From: Vogesella alkaliphila
GTDB taxonomy: Bacteria; Pseudomonadota; Gammaproteobacteria; Burkholderiales; Chromobacteriaceae
Length of the DNA stretch: 64,000 bases
Direction of reading: 5' to 3'
NCBI RefSeq assembly: GCF_014652475.1
Contig: NZ_BMYW01000001.1
Span: 292,497 to 356,496 of the forward strand
The notes under the pieces were generated by a model. It saw only the letters and a list, made by a program, of their open reading frames with translations. It searched no databases and was not told the DNA's origin. Shown here piece by piece: positions 19,755-29,157 of this stretch (its first letter is position 1; every line of letters begins with the position of its first letter). The translations under genes and the position numbers were made by a program.

Positions 19755-19874
19755 GCTGGTTGCCAGATCATCATCGGCTCGCACGGCCGCAGCGGCCTCG
19801 GCCAGCTGCGGCTGGGCTCGGTGGCCACGGCGGTGGTGCCGCAGTCGGCCATCCCGGTCACGGTTGGGAAATAG
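19755..19874 (+). pseudogene. 3' remnant of a universal stress protein (UspA-family) gene
   Basis: The last roughly 38 codons read CQIIIGSHGRSGLGQL, then LGSVATAVVPQSAIPVTV. This is the conserved C-terminal nucleotide-binding motif (G-x2-G-x9-G-S/T) and final strand of Usp proteins. Nothing upstream of about 19750 resembles the first 100 residues of the family. The gene's terminator at 19927-19961 is intact. The recombinase island abuts the break, so arrival of the island, or a deletion at its edge, probably truncated the gene. No 5' part is visible at the other island flank. Confidence 0.75.
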
Positions 19875-19926
19875 GGTTATGAAGTAAGTTTTTTCCGGAA
19901 GCACCCAGACTGTGCTGTGCACGCCA

Positions 19927-19961
19927 ACGGCTGTTCTCTCGTAGAGAACAGCCGTCTTTTT
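19927..19961 (+). terminator. Rho-independent terminator after the usp remnant
   Basis: A perfect 13-bp stem (ACGGCTGTTCTCT / AGAGAACAGCCGT) with a 3-nt loop is followed by CTTTTT. Confidence 0.9.
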
Positions 19962-20065
19962 ACGTGGGATGGGAGGACTTGATTGGTAGCAAATCTCGAA
20001 TCGTCCAATAGGCGGAAAGGTCGTGCTCTTGTGTGCGGGCTCTATTGGAGAGTGAAATAAGTTAC

Positions 20066-21079
20066 TTACAGACTTACAGCCTCGCCGCTGCGGAACGCCT
20101 GGGTGATGGCCAGGCCAATGCGGGTGGCTTCGCGCGCGTCGGCCAGCGTCACCGGCGACGGGCGGTTGTCGCGGATGGTGTCGACGAATACCTGCGCCTC
20201 GGTGACGAAGGCCTCGGCAAAGCGCTGGTAGAAGTCCTGCACGCACTCGTTGCGCACGCCGTGCGCGTCGCTGATCTCCACCCGGTTGGCGCGCGGGTTG
20301 GCGCCCACGCTGAGGCGGCCTTCGCTGGCGAAGATCTCGGTCAGCGTCTCGTGGCCGTGCGCCTGGGTGCGCGAGGCGTAGAAGCAGGCCAGCTGGCCGC
20401 CCTCGAACTCGCACATCGCCACGCCGTTGTCTACGTCCTGATGCTCGGCCAGTGCCGGGTGCAGCGCATTGGTGCCGGTGGCCCATACCCGTTTCGGTTG
20501 CGGGTTGCCCAGCAGCCAGCGCGCGAGATCGATGTCGTGGATGCTGCAGTCCATGAAGATGCCACCGCTGCTGGCGGAGAAGCGCACGAAGAAGCCGCTC
20601 TCGTCGTTGCGGTCGCAGGTCTGCGAGCGCAGCAGGTAGGGGCGGCCGACGCTGCCGGCGGCCAGCTTGGCGGCGGCGTCGCGGTAGCTGGCGTCGAAGC
20701 GGCGCACGAAGCCGATCATCACCTTCAGCTGCGGGTGGCGCGCGGCTTCTGCTTCCACTGCCAGGCAGTCTTCCACGTTCAGCGCCAGCGGCTTTTCGCA
20801 GAACACGTGCTTGCCGGCCTTCAGCGCGGCGATGATCTGCTCTGCGTGCAGCGAGGTGGGGGTGACCAGAAACACGGCGTCGACGTCCGGGGTGGCCAGC
20901 ACCTCGGCGTAGTCGGCATACAGCGTCACGCCGGGCAGGGCGGTGGCGGCCCAGTCGCGTTCTTCCGCGACCGGGCTGCAGGCGGCAACGAGCTGTGCGC
21001 CGTGGGTTTGTTGCAGGTTGGCCGCATGGCGGCGGCCGAGACGGCCGAGGCCGACGATGGCGATACGTACTGTGCTCAC
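20066..21079 (-). CDS. iolG: Gfo/Idh/MocA-family inositol 2-dehydrogenase paralogue
   Basis: This 337-residue NAD(P)-dependent oxidoreductase has a Rossmann GLGRLGRRHAANL at the N terminus, the EKP motif carrying the catalytic Lys (CEKPLAL, about 95) and DCSIHDIDLARWLL, which supplies the Asp and His of the triad. The family oxidises inositol isomers or related cyclitols. The exact isomer cannot be told; a scyllo- or D-chiro-type substrate would complement the other paralogues. It lies downstream of another iolG on the same strand, separated by 141 bp that can form a long hairpin, so its expression may be partly uncoupled. Confidence 0.8.
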   Translation of the reverse strand: MSTVRIAIVGLGRLGRRHAANLQQTHGAQLVAACSPVAEERDWAATALPGVTLYADYAEVLATPDVDAVFLVTPTSLHAEQIIAALKAGKHVFCEKPLALNVEDCLAVEAEAARHPQLKVMIGFVRRFDASYRDAAAKLAAGSVGRPYLLRSQTCDRNDESGFFVRFSASSGGIFMDCSIHDIDLARWLLGNPQPKRVWATGTNALHPALAEHQDVDNGVAMCEFEGGQLACFYASRTQAHGHETLTEIFASEGRLSVGANPRANRVEISDAHGVRNECVQDFYQRFAEAFVTEAQVFVDTIRDNRPSPVTLADAREATRIGLAITQAFRSGEAVSL

Positions 21080-21105
21080 GGGGAGGTCCTTAATTGGGCG
21101 CCAAT

Positions 21106-21208
21106 CCTGCTTGCGATAAAACCGGGGCTGTCGTTCCTATCGTCCTTCAGCGGCGATGCAGGCCGCTGTCACGCGATAGTCCCGGGTTTGGCTGAGGGTG
21201 CAAGCAGG
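21106..21208 (-). other. Long potential hairpin between two inositol dehydrogenase genes
   Basis: CCTGCTTGC (21106-21114) pairs perfectly with GCAAGCAGG (21200-21208). Inside it, AAACCGGG pairs with CCCGGGTTT with one bulge, and CCTATCG with CGCGATAG-like text. It could slow or end transcription, or act as a processing site. No T run identifies it as a standard terminator. Confidence 0.4.
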
Positions 21209-21220
21209 TTTGGCAATGAT

Positions 21221-22207
21221 TTACAGGGCGATGACGCGGCCTTCCTGCCACGAGCGGGTGGCGGCGTCGGCCAGTTCCAGTGCCTTCACGCCGTCCTCTA
21301 CCGTGGTGCGCGGCGTTTCGCCCTGGGTGATGACGCGGAAGAAGTGCGCCATCTCGCCGGCGTAGGCGGCCTGGTAGCGCTCCAGGAAGAAGTGTTCCGG
21401 CAGGTCGGTGGCCACCTGCTTGCTGCCAAAGGCGGTGACTTCGGTCGGGCGGTGGTTGCCGGCCTGCAACATGCCCAGGCTGCCCTGCACCTCGAAGCGC
21501 TGGTCGTAGCCGTAGGCGGCGCGGCGGGTGGTGTTGATCTGGCACAGGCGGCCGCTCTTGGTGCGCAGGGTCACCGCGGTGCAGTCGGCGTCGCCGGCAT
21601 CGGCGATGGCCGGGTCGGTCAGCACGCTGGCGCTGGCGTGCACGCTTACCACTTCATCGGCCAGAATCCAGCGGCAGATGTCGAAGTCGTGAATCAGCAT
21701 GTCCTTGAAGATGCCGCCGGAGCGCTTGATGTAGTCCACCGGCGGGGCACCCGGGTCGCGGCTGGTGACGATCAGCATTTCCGGGCTGCCGATCTCGCCG
21801 GCGTCGATGCGCGCCTTGACCGCGGCAAAGGTCGGGTCGTAGCGGCGCTGGAAGCCGATCAGGCACGGCACCTTGGCCGCAGCCACCGCGGCTGCGCAGT
21901 CGCGGGCGCGGGCCAGGTCGAGGTCGACCGGTTTTTCGCAGAAGATGGCCTTGCCGGCGGCGGCGGCGCGCAGGATCAGCTCGGCATGGGTGTCGGTGCT
22001 GCTGGCGATGATGACGGCGCCGACGCTGTTGTCGTTCAGTGCGGTGTCGGTGTCGGTGACGCTGGCGCCGTATTGTTCGGCCAGCGCGGCGGCGGACGGT
22101 GCGTGGGTGTCCACCACGTATTTCAGGCGCACGCCTTGGTGCGCAAACAGGTTGGCCGCGTGAATCTTGCCGATACGGCCAGCGCCGAACAGGGCTACGT
22201 CGATCAT
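21221..22207 (-). CDS. iolG: Inositol 2-dehydrogenase (IdhA/IolG type)
   Basis: The 328-residue protein matches the rhizobial IdhA pattern throughout: ALFGAGRIGKIHAANL, FCEKPVDLDL with the catalytic Lys, FQRRYDPTF, TSRDPGAPPVDYIKRSGGIF and DMLIHDFDICRW with the Asp and His. It converts myo-inositol to 2-keto-myo-inositol (scyllo-inosose) with NAD+. The start at 22207 has GGAGAA upstream. An in-frame ATG 45 bp earlier lacks support. A promoter with -35 TTGAGA and -10 TATACT overlaps an AGAAATTAATTTCT palindrome about 110 bp upstream, suggesting repression by the iol regulator. Confidence 0.88.
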   Translation of the reverse strand: MIDVALFGAGRIGKIHAANLFAHQGVRLKYVVDTHAPSAAALAEQYGASVTDTDTALNDNSVGAVIIASSTDTHAELILRAAAAGKAIFCEKPVDLDLARARDCAAAVAAAKVPCLIGFQRRYDPTFAAVKARIDAGEIGSPEMLIVTSRDPGAPPVDYIKRSGGIFKDMLIHDFDICRWILADEVVSVHASASVLTDPAIADAGDADCTAVTLRTKSGRLCQINTTRRAAYGYDQRFEVQGSLGMLQAGNHRPTEVTAFGSKQVATDLPEHFFLERYQAAYAGEMAHFFRVITQGETPRTTVEDGVKALELADAATRSWQEGRVIAL

Positions 22208-22305
22208 GGTGTTCTCCGTGTTGTAGGTTGGTCGCCTGCCTGTCGGACACACCGGCAGCGCTGGCGATCTGGTGGCGCCCGTGGCGGGCGACCTGTTGCC
22301 AACGC

Positions 22306-22333
22306 AGTATAAGATTAGAAATTAATTTCTCAA
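22306..22333 (-). promoter_or_regulatory. iol promoter with AGAAATTAATTTCT operator between -35 and -10
   Basis: On the minus strand, -35 TTGAGA (22333-22328), a 16-bp spacer and -10 TATACT (22311-22306) fit sigma70. The perfect palindrome AGAAATTAATTTCT (22317-22330) covers the spacer. The same palindrome class recurs before iolD, the ABC operon and iolC. Confidence 0.6.
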
Positions 22334-22448
22334 ATACTATTTTGCTAGAAAATTTTTTGACGCACCAGCTTGTGCCATGCCTGCAACAGCGCGCCGGCTG
22401 CCGTCACCCTGACAGTGATCGTGCGGCAGTCGGCGGCTGTGTTCTTGC

Positions 22449-23474
<1,026 letters not shown>

Positions 23475-23506
23475 CTATGTAGTGGCTGTTGTTGCTGTCG
23501 GGCTCA

Positions 23507-23533
23507 GGTTGGCCGCATGGCTTGCGGCCAACC
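23507..23533. repeat. Perfect inverted pair of the GCGGCCAACC motif
   Basis: AGGTTGGCCGC and GCGGCCAACCT face each other around a short loop in the iolI-iolG gap. The hairpin lacks a T run, so any terminator role is weak. Confidence 0.7.
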
Positions 23534-23549
23534 TGGTGCGGCTTGCGGT

Positions 23550-24368
23550 TCAGGTCAGCGAGTGGCGGATGTAGTCCATGCTGCTGCGCAGCAGGGTTTC
23601 GCTGTCGGATGCCTCCATGATTTCGGCGGCAAACGGCTCGAACGACACCACGCCGTCGTAGCCGCGCTGCAGCAGGATGGCCAGCTGGCGCAGGTTGCCC
23701 AGGCGGTCGGCATCGCCGACCAGCACGCGGTGGCCGTCACGCATCTGGTTGTCGGCCAGCTCGGTCGATTCCACACCGGAGATGTGTACCAGGCCGGTCA
23801 GCTCGGGATAGAAGATGTCTTCGCCGGACAGGTGGTGGTGGAAGGTGTCGTGCACCAGCTGGTAGTGGCGCTCGCCGGCGGCGTCGAAAATCGCCTTCAC
23901 CGCGTCGGACTTGCGGCGCAGTGAGCACTCCTCGAAGCCCAGCGGCTCCACCAGGCCGGTAATGCCGTGGTCGTCCAGAATCGGGCGCAGCTGCTTCAGC
24001 GCGCCGACCAGATCGCGGTAGCGCTCGCTGGCGCTGCGCTTGTCTTCCCAGCTGTTCAGCGGGCACATCACCAGCGCCTCGGCACCGCAGTCGCGGGCGT
24101 AGGCGGCCAGCTTCACCGCACGGGCCTGCAGGTCGGCATCGAACACGTCGAACGGGTACAGCGCGTTGATGGAACGGATGCGGATATTGGCGGCCTGCGC
24201 GGCGTCGCGGATGGCGGCCGGGTCGGTGCCGTCGCTGATTTCCACGCCGTTCAGATCGTTGCGGATCTCGATGGTGGCTACGCCCAGGCGCTGGCACATG
24301 GCCAGGTAGTCATGGAACGACAGGCGCGGTGCGCTGATGCGGTTGATGGCAAAGTCGATGCGGCTCAT
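23550..24368 (-). CDS. iolI: 2-keto-myo-inositol isomerase (IolI-like TIM barrel)
   Basis: The 272-residue sugar phosphate isomerase/epimerase-type TIM barrel begins MSRIDFAINRISAPRLS, the pattern of proteobacterial IolI. IEIRNDL, EPLGFEECSLR, LVHDTFHHHLSG and SFEPFAAEIM hold the Glu, Asp and His metal ligands of the family. IolI interconverts 2-keto-myo-inositol and 1-keto-D-chiro-inositol, which lets D-chiro-inositol enter the pathway. The start at 24368 follows GAAGGAAAC. An upstream in-frame ATG at 24398 is less likely. It lies between iolH and iolG on the minus strand. Confidence 0.85.
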   Translation of the reverse strand: MSRIDFAINRISAPRLSFHDYLAMCQRLGVATIEIRNDLNGVEISDGTDPAAIRDAAQAANIRIRSINALYPFDVFDADLQARAVKLAAYARDCGAEALVMCPLNSWEDKRSASERYRDLVGALKQLRPILDDHGITGLVEPLGFEECSLRRKSDAVKAIFDAAGERHYQLVHDTFHHHLSGEDIFYPELTGLVHISGVESTELADNQMRDGHRVLVGDADRLGNLRQLAILLQRGYDGVVSFEPFAAEIMEASDSETLLRSSMDYIRHSLT

Positions 24369-24458
24369 GGTTGATGTTTCCTTCTGGTTTTTGGGCAAAG
24401 CGGGGCCTGCCCCGTGGCGGCACGGGGAGGCTGAAATCAGTTCAGTGGTAAGGCTGGC

Positions 24459-25358
24459 TTAGCGCTGGTACTTGGTCAGGTAGCGCTGGATCTCTTGGCG
24501 CATGAAGCGCGACGATTCGTCGGCGCGTTCTTCCCAGGCGAACACGCAGGACGACAGCACGCCGTCGAAGCCGGTATCGGCCAGGGTGGCGAAGAACACG
24601 TCCCAGTCGATCTCGCCCTCGCCAATGTTCAGGTGCTGGTGCACGCGGATGTGGCTGGAGCCGGGCGGGTTGACGATGTAGCGCAGCTGCGAGCTGGCCT
24701 TGTGGTTGAAGGTATCGGCCACGCGTACATGCGCCAGTACCGGCGCTGAGGCGCGCAGCATGGCGGCCATGTCGTCACCGTAATAGAAGGTGTGCGGTGC
24801 GATGTAGGACAGCTTGACGTTGCTGGAGCCGAGCACCTGCACGATATCCAGCGCCGGCGCCAGCGTTTCCACCCAGTCTTCCGGATGCGGTTCCACCGAC
24901 AGGGTGATGCCCTCGCGTTCGAAGATCGGCACCAGTTCTTCCATCGAACGCCACCAGGCGGCCTCGCACATCTCTTTGGTGTTGGCGCCGGCGCCCTGAC
25001 CGACGGAGCGTTCCGGCGAGGCGCCACGACCGAACTCGGAAATCATCAGCTGGCAGCCCATTTCCACCGACACCTCGATGGCTTTCTTCCAGCATTTCAT
25101 CGCCCACTGCCGCTCGTCCTCGAACGGGCTGGCCCAGCGGTACATCGGCTGCAGGGTGGCGAGGCCGACGCCATGGTCGCGCAGCGCGCGCTTGAACTCG
25201 GCGATGCGCTGCTTGTGAGCGCGCGGCATCACCCACCAGTCGAGGAAGTCGGCGCGCGGGGACAGCTCGATCTGGTCGTAGCCCAGCTCGGCGGTTTTCT
25301 GCACCAGCGCCGGCAGGCTGAGGTGGCGGTGCATATAGGGGTCGAGTGCAATTTTCAT
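24459..25358 (-). CDS. iolH: IolH-family TIM-barrel protein
   Basis: The 299-residue sequence matches the IolH family along its length, with MKIALDPYMHRHLS, QIELSPRADF, MISEFGRG, SVEPHPEDW, APHTFYYGD, ADTFNHKASS, RYIVNPPG and CVFAWEERADESSRFM. IolH is a conserved inositol-cluster isomerase/epimerase-like TIM barrel whose exact reaction is not settled. It may act on an inosose stereoisomer. It is the first gene of the minus-strand iolH-iolI-iolG group and faces the LacI regulator. The palindrome at 25456-25473 in the divergent region is the likely control site. Confidence 0.85.
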   Translation of the reverse strand: MKIALDPYMHRHLSLPALVQKTAELGYDQIELSPRADFLDWWVMPRAHKQRIAEFKRALRDHGVGLATLQPMYRWASPFEDERQWAMKCWKKAIEVSVEMGCQLMISEFGRGASPERSVGQGAGANTKEMCEAAWWRSMEELVPIFEREGITLSVEPHPEDWVETLAPALDIVQVLGSSNVKLSYIAPHTFYYGDDMAAMLRASAPVLAHVRVADTFNHKASSQLRYIVNPPGSSHIRVHQHLNIGEGEIDWDVFFATLADTGFDGVLSSCVFAWEERADESSRFMRQEIQRYLTKYQR

Positions 25359-25455
25359 GATGATCTCCTCGGGTTTTTAGTGTTGGCTGCACCCTGTGTC
25401 GGGGGCTGGTGTTGGCTAAATCTAGAGGCCGTCAACGGAAATGGCAGTATTGTTG

Positions 25456-25473
25456 TTGACGATAAATCGTCAA
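25456..25473. promoter_or_regulatory. Operator-like palindrome TTGACGATAAATCGTCAA
   Basis: Two 8-bp arms flank a central AA in the 255-bp region between divergent iolH and a LacI-family gene. This is the expected position and symmetry for the LacI protein's operator. It starts about 100 bp before iolH. Confidence 0.6.
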
Positions 25474-25540
25474 AATGGGTGCTAGCCCGGATAAGCCGCA
25501 GGCGCATCCGCGGCCAGTTTGTCCGTAACATTGAAGAAAG

Positions 25541-25577
25541 GGTTGGCCGCATCCCGCCGCAAGCCATGCGGCCAACG
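25541..25577. repeat. Inverted pair of the GCGGCCAACC-type motif
   Basis: GGTTGGCCGC (25541-25550) faces GCGGCCAACG (25568-25577) in the leader of the LacI-family gene. A second dyad, CCGCAAG-type text, lies in the loop. The location inside a 5' leader and not after a gene argues against a pure terminator role. Confidence 0.6.
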
Positions 25578-25613
25578 TTGTATGACGCCATCACCAGCAC
25601 CAAGGAAGCACGT

Positions 25614-26666
25614 ATGGATAACCCTCCCCGCCGCAAGAAAAGCGCGCGTTTCGTCGAGATCGCCGCACTGGCCGGCGTCAGCGTCGCCACCGTGGACCGG
25701 GTGCTGAACGAGCGCGGCAGCGTGTCGGTGCGGGCGCGGGCGCAGGTGGTGGCGGCGGCGCGCCAGCTGGGCGTGCCGCGGTTGCTGCCGGACACCCGCC
25801 ACGGGCTGGTTCATATCGACATCGTGCTGCCGGACAACCGCTCGCCGTTCTTCCAGCGCCTCAATCTGGCGCTGCAGCGCGGGGTGGCGATGCTGGACAA
25901 GCGGCTGGTGGTGCACCGGCTGTGGACGCCGGACCAGGACGAGGCGGCGCTGCTGCGTGCCATCACCCAGCGCCGCCACCAGCGCCAGGCGCTGATCGTG
26001 GCGGCGCCGGATACGCCGGCGGTGCGGGCCGCCTTGCAGCAGGCGCGCGCGCGCGGCGAGCACATTGCCATGGTGGTGACGCGGGTGGACGAGGTGCCGG
26101 ACGCGGCTTACGTCGGCATCGACAACTACGCCGCCGGCCGCACCGCCGGCTATCTGCTGGGGCGGCTGTGCCGCAAGGTTGGCCGCATCCTGCTGCTCTC
26201 CAGCCGCCGCGACTACCGCGGCCACCTCGAACGCAGCCGTGGCTGCCGCGAGGTGCTGGCGGCGCAGTTTCCGGAGCTGGAGTGCGATGCCCATAGCAGT
26301 GAAACCCACGACGACCCGGACAAGTGCTACTGGGCGGTGAGCCAGGCCTTCCAGCGCGGCGACGTGATTGCCGGCATCTACAATACCGGTGCCGGCTCGC
26401 CTGGCATCGAGGCGGCGCTGCGCCGCTTTGCGCTGGACAAGGTGTGCTGGGTGACGCACGAGATTTCCGACGACCACCGCCTGTACATGCAGCAGGGGCT
26501 GCTGGACGTGGTGATCGACCAGGACCCGGACACGCAGGCGATCCGCGCGCTGCAGCATGTGCTGGCGGCGCTGGAGATGGCGCCGGCGGATGCCTCCGTC
26601 TCGCTGGCCGGTGAGTTCCGGCTGTATCTGCCGGAGAACATGGGGCAGCAGCCGTATCTGGGTTGA
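25614..26666 (+). CDS. LacI-family transcriptional regulator
   Basis: The 350-residue protein has an N-terminal LacI HTH (VEIAALAGVSVATVDRVLNERG, about 13-34) and a periplasmic-binding-protein-like effector domain typical of sugar or cyclitol sensors. The VATVDRV recognition-helix type is shared with the regulator at 45684-46715, so both may sense related ligands. It is divergent from iolH, and iolD follows 169 bp downstream on the same strand. Control of iolHIG through the palindrome at 25456-25473 is the simplest model. The ATG at 25614 follows AAGGAAG. Confidence 0.87.
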   Translation: MDNPPRRKKSARFVEIAALAGVSVATVDRVLNERGSVSVRARAQVVAAARQLGVPRLLPDTRHGLVHIDIVLPDNRSPFFQRLNLALQRGVAMLDKRLVVHRLWTPDQDEAALLRAITQRRHQRQALIVAAPDTPAVRAALQQARARGEHIAMVVTRVDEVPDAAYVGIDNYAAGRTAGYLLGRLCRKVGRILLLSSRRDYRGHLERSRGCREVLAAQFPELECDAHSSETHDDPDKCYWAVSQAFQRGDVIAGIYNTGAGSPGIEAALRRFALDKVCWVTHEISDDHRLYMQQGLLDVVIDQDPDTQAIRALQHVLAALEMAPADASVSLAGEFRLYLPENMGQQPYLG

Positions 26667-26700
26667 TGGCCGGCGGCGGGCGCTGGCGTGATCGACGTTG

Positions 26701-26765
26701 CGAAATTAATTTCTATCAATTTAAAATTAAGAAAATATTTTGCAAAAAGGCGCCGTTCCTATATC
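26701..26765 (+). promoter_or_regulatory. iolD promoter with GAAATTAATTTC operator
   Basis: CGAAATTAATTTCT (26701-26714) matches the iol palindrome. A possible sigma70 promoter is ATTTTG (26737-26742), 17 bp, TATATC (26760-26765). GAAAATATTTTGC near 26731-26743 adds a second dyad close to the -35. Confidence 0.5.
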
Positions 26766-26835
26766 GTGAGCAGGTAGCCGCACGCTGACGGCGGCGTAAC
26801 GGCCCACGGCAGGCCGCATGGACAAGGAGACAAAG

Positions 26836-28692
26836 GTGAAGACAGTACGCTTGACGGTGGCCCAGGCGCTGGTGCGCTATCTGGCCGCGCAGTATGTGGT
26901 GGCCGAAGACGGCACGCGCGAGCAGCTTTTTGGCGGGGTGTGGGCCATTTTCGGCCACGGCAACGTAGCGGGCCTCGGCGAGGCGCTGTACGCGATGCGC
27001 GATGCGCTGCCCACCTTCCGCGCCCACAACGAGCAGGGCATGGCGCTGGCTGCCGCTGCCTATGCCAAGGCGCACTTCCGCCGCCGCATGATGGCGGTGA
27101 CCACCTCGATCGGCCCCGGCTGCAACAACCTGGTGACCGCCGCGGCCACCGCGCACGTCAACCGTCTGCCGATGCTGCTGTTGCCGGGCGACATCTTCAT
27201 CACCCGCGCGCCGGACCCGGTGCTGCAGCAGGTGGAAGACTTCCACGACGGCGGTGTCTCCGCCGCCGACACCCTGCGCCCGGTGTCGCGCTACTTCGAC
27301 CGCATCGTGGTGCCGGAACAGCTGCTGACCGCGCTGCCGCGCGCCATTGCCTACCTCACCGACCCGGCGCTGTGCGGCCCGGTGACGCTGGCGCTGCCGC
27401 AGGACGTGCAGGCGCTGGCGCATGACTGGCCGGAAAGCTTCTTTAACGAACGCACCATCCGCTTCCGCCAGCCGCCGGCCGAGGCCGCCGAAGTGGCGGA
27501 ACTGGCCGCGATCCTGAAAAACGCCAAGCGGCCGCTGATCGTCACCGGCGGCGGCGTGCTGTACAGCCAGGGCGGCGTGGCCGCACTGCGCCAGTTTGCC
27601 GACAAGCACGGTATCCCGGTGGGCGAGACTCACGGCGGCAAGGGAGCGCTGGCGTGGGATCACCCGCTGCTGGCCGGCTCCATCGGCGTCACCGGCTCGC
27701 CGGCGGCCAACGCGCTGGCGCAGGACGCTGACGTGGTGCTGGCGGTCGGCACCCGGCTGCAGGATTTCACCACCGGCTCGCACACGCTGTACGCGCAGGC
27801 CAGACTGCTGTCGATCAACGTCAATACCTTCGACGCCATCAAGTGGGGCGGCTGCAGCATCCAGGCTGACGCCACGGCCGGCCTGACAGCACTGAGTGCC
27901 GAGCTTGGCGACTGGCACAGCGAGGCGGTGTGGGACACGCAGGCACGGCGGCTGTGCGATGCCTGGCGCCGCCAGGTGGCGGAAATCGTGGTCAGCCCGC
28001 GCGCGGCGCTGCCGACCTACGCCGAAGCCATCGGCGCGGTGCAGGCGTCGGCGGCCGATTCTGTCGCCAACGACATCGTGGTGTGTGCGGCGGGTACCTT
28101 GCCGGCCGAGCTGCACAAGCTGTGGCGGACCAGCCGCCCCGGTGGCTACCACATGGAATACGGCTATTCCTGCATGGGCTACGAAGTGGCCGGCGGCCTG
28201 GGCGCCAAGATGGCACAGCCCGAGCGCGAGGTGATCGTGATGGTGGGCGACGGCAGCTACATGATGCTCAACAACGAGCTGGCCACCTCGGTGATGCTGG
28301 GGCACAAGATCATCGTGGTGCTGCTGGACAACGCCGGCTACGCCTGCATCAACCGTCTGCAGCAGGCCTGCGGCGGCGCGCAGTTCAACAATATGTACGA
28401 GCACTGCCTGACCGGGCCGGACGGCGCGCCGAGCATCGATTTCGAGATGAACGCGCGCTCGCTGGGTGCGGCGGCGGAAACGGTGCGCACGGTGGCGGAG
28501 CTGGAAGCGGCGATGAAGCGCGCGCGCGCGTCGAGCAAGAGCTATCTGATCAGCCTGCAGGTGGACGGCCCGCAGTGCACGCCGGAAGGCGGCAGCTGGT
28601 GGCAGGTGGGCATTCCGCAGGTGTCGGAGCGCAGCGAGGTGAACGCGGCGCGTGAACGCTACGAGGAGGCGGTGCGGCAGCAGCGCGTCTGA
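26836..28692 (+). CDS. iolD: 3D-(3,5/4)-trihydroxycyclohexane-1,2-dione hydrolase
   Basis: This is a 618-residue thiamine-diphosphate enzyme that opens the ring of the diketo-deoxy-inositol to 5-deoxyglucuronate. The ThDP-family N-terminal domain has EQGMALAAAAYAKA with the cofactor-activating Glu. The C-terminal domain has the ThDP/Mg motif GDGSYMMLNNELAT. I start at the GTG at 26836 (KTVRLTVAQALVRYLAAQ, the usual IolD start) because AAGGAG lies eight bases upstream. The ATG at 26818 would put that site inside the gene. It is preceded by an iol-type operator and followed by a strong terminator at 28741. Confidence 0.92.
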   Translation: MKTVRLTVAQALVRYLAAQYVVAEDGTREQLFGGVWAIFGHGNVAGLGEALYAMRDALPTFRAHNEQGMALAAAAYAKAHFRRRMMAVTTSIGPGCNNLVTAAATAHVNRLPMLLLPGDIFITRAPDPVLQQVEDFHDGGVSAADTLRPVSRYFDRIVVPEQLLTALPRAIAYLTDPALCGPVTLALPQDVQALAHDWPESFFNERTIRFRQPPAEAAEVAELAAILKNAKRPLIVTGGGVLYSQGGVAALRQFADKHGIPVGETHGGKGALAWDHPLLAGSIGVTGSPAANALAQDADVVLAVGTRLQDFTTGSHTLYAQARLLSINVNTFDAIKWGGCSIQADATAGLTALSAELGDWHSEAVWDTQARRLCDAWRRQVAEIVVSPRAALPTYAEAIGAVQASAADSVANDIVVCAAGTLPAELHKLWRTSRPGGYHMEYGYSCMGYEVAGGLGAKMAQPEREVIVMVGDGSYMMLNNELATSVMLGHKIIVVLLDNAGYACINRLQQACGGAQFNNMYEHCLTGPDGAPSIDFEMNARSLGAAAETVRTVAELEAAMKRARASSKSYLISLQVDGPQCTPEGGSWWQVGIPQVSERSEVNAARERYEEAVRQQRV

Positions 28693-28740
28693 GTGTGCGC
28701 TTGACCGTCAGCGGCTGACGGTACTCGTGTTCCGCTAAGT

Positions 28741-28775
28741 GGGCCGCCCAGTGATGGGCGGCCCGCTTGTTTTTT
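28741..28775 (+). terminator. Rho-independent terminator after iolD
   Basis: A 9-bp stem GGGCCGCCC / GGGCGGCCC with loop AGTGAT is followed by GCTTG and six T. Confidence 0.85.
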
Positions 28776-28807
28776 GCGGCCAAGCCTGGCGGCACAAGGT
28801 TGGCCGC
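28776..28807. repeat. Inverted pair of the GCGGCCAACC-type motif
   Basis: GCGGCCAA (8/10) at 28776 faces an exact GGTTGGCCGC at 28798-28807, directly after the iolD terminator. Confidence 0.55.
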
Positions 28808-28988
28808 AAGCGCTTGCCGTGGTGGTGTGCGCTTGCGGCAGTGGCGGGTGACTGGTCACCGTGAGACATCCGCTCCCTACGCACTGTCGTGGTGACCGGA
28901 CGTGGCCGGGCGGGACGGTTTTCTGCTGCCGGGCACCGCTGTCGGCGGCCGCGCCGGCCGATGCCCGAGGCATGGTGTGGCAGCTTTG

Positions 28989-29058
28989 TAGAAATAAATT
29001 TCTACTTAAATTTTTATGTGAAATTTTATTTGCAATTGTCGGCAGCAACACTTATCTT
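28989..29058 (+). promoter_or_regulatory. Promoter and iol operator of the ABC transporter operon
   Basis: TAGAAATAAATTTCTA (28989-29004) is followed after 25-26 bp by -35 TTGCAA (29030-29035), a 17-bp spacer and -10 TATCTT (29053-29058). The iolC promoter has the same operator-to-promoter distance. Confidence 0.65.
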
Positions 29059-29157
29059 AGCAATACGGATTTGCCGAAGACGCCGCTGCAGTTGCTCGTA
29101 ACTGACACGGCACTCAACGGCCCGGTAGCAAATCAAAAAAACACAGGAGACACACCG

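Larger units (their letters stand above)
28693..29157. other. iolD-to-transporter intergenic region
   Basis: This 465-bp gene-free stretch holds the iolD terminator, an inverted pair of the GCGGCCAACC-type motif, and the promoter and operator of the ABC transporter operon. The part between about 28810 and 28980 shows nothing else recognisable. Confidence 0.6.
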
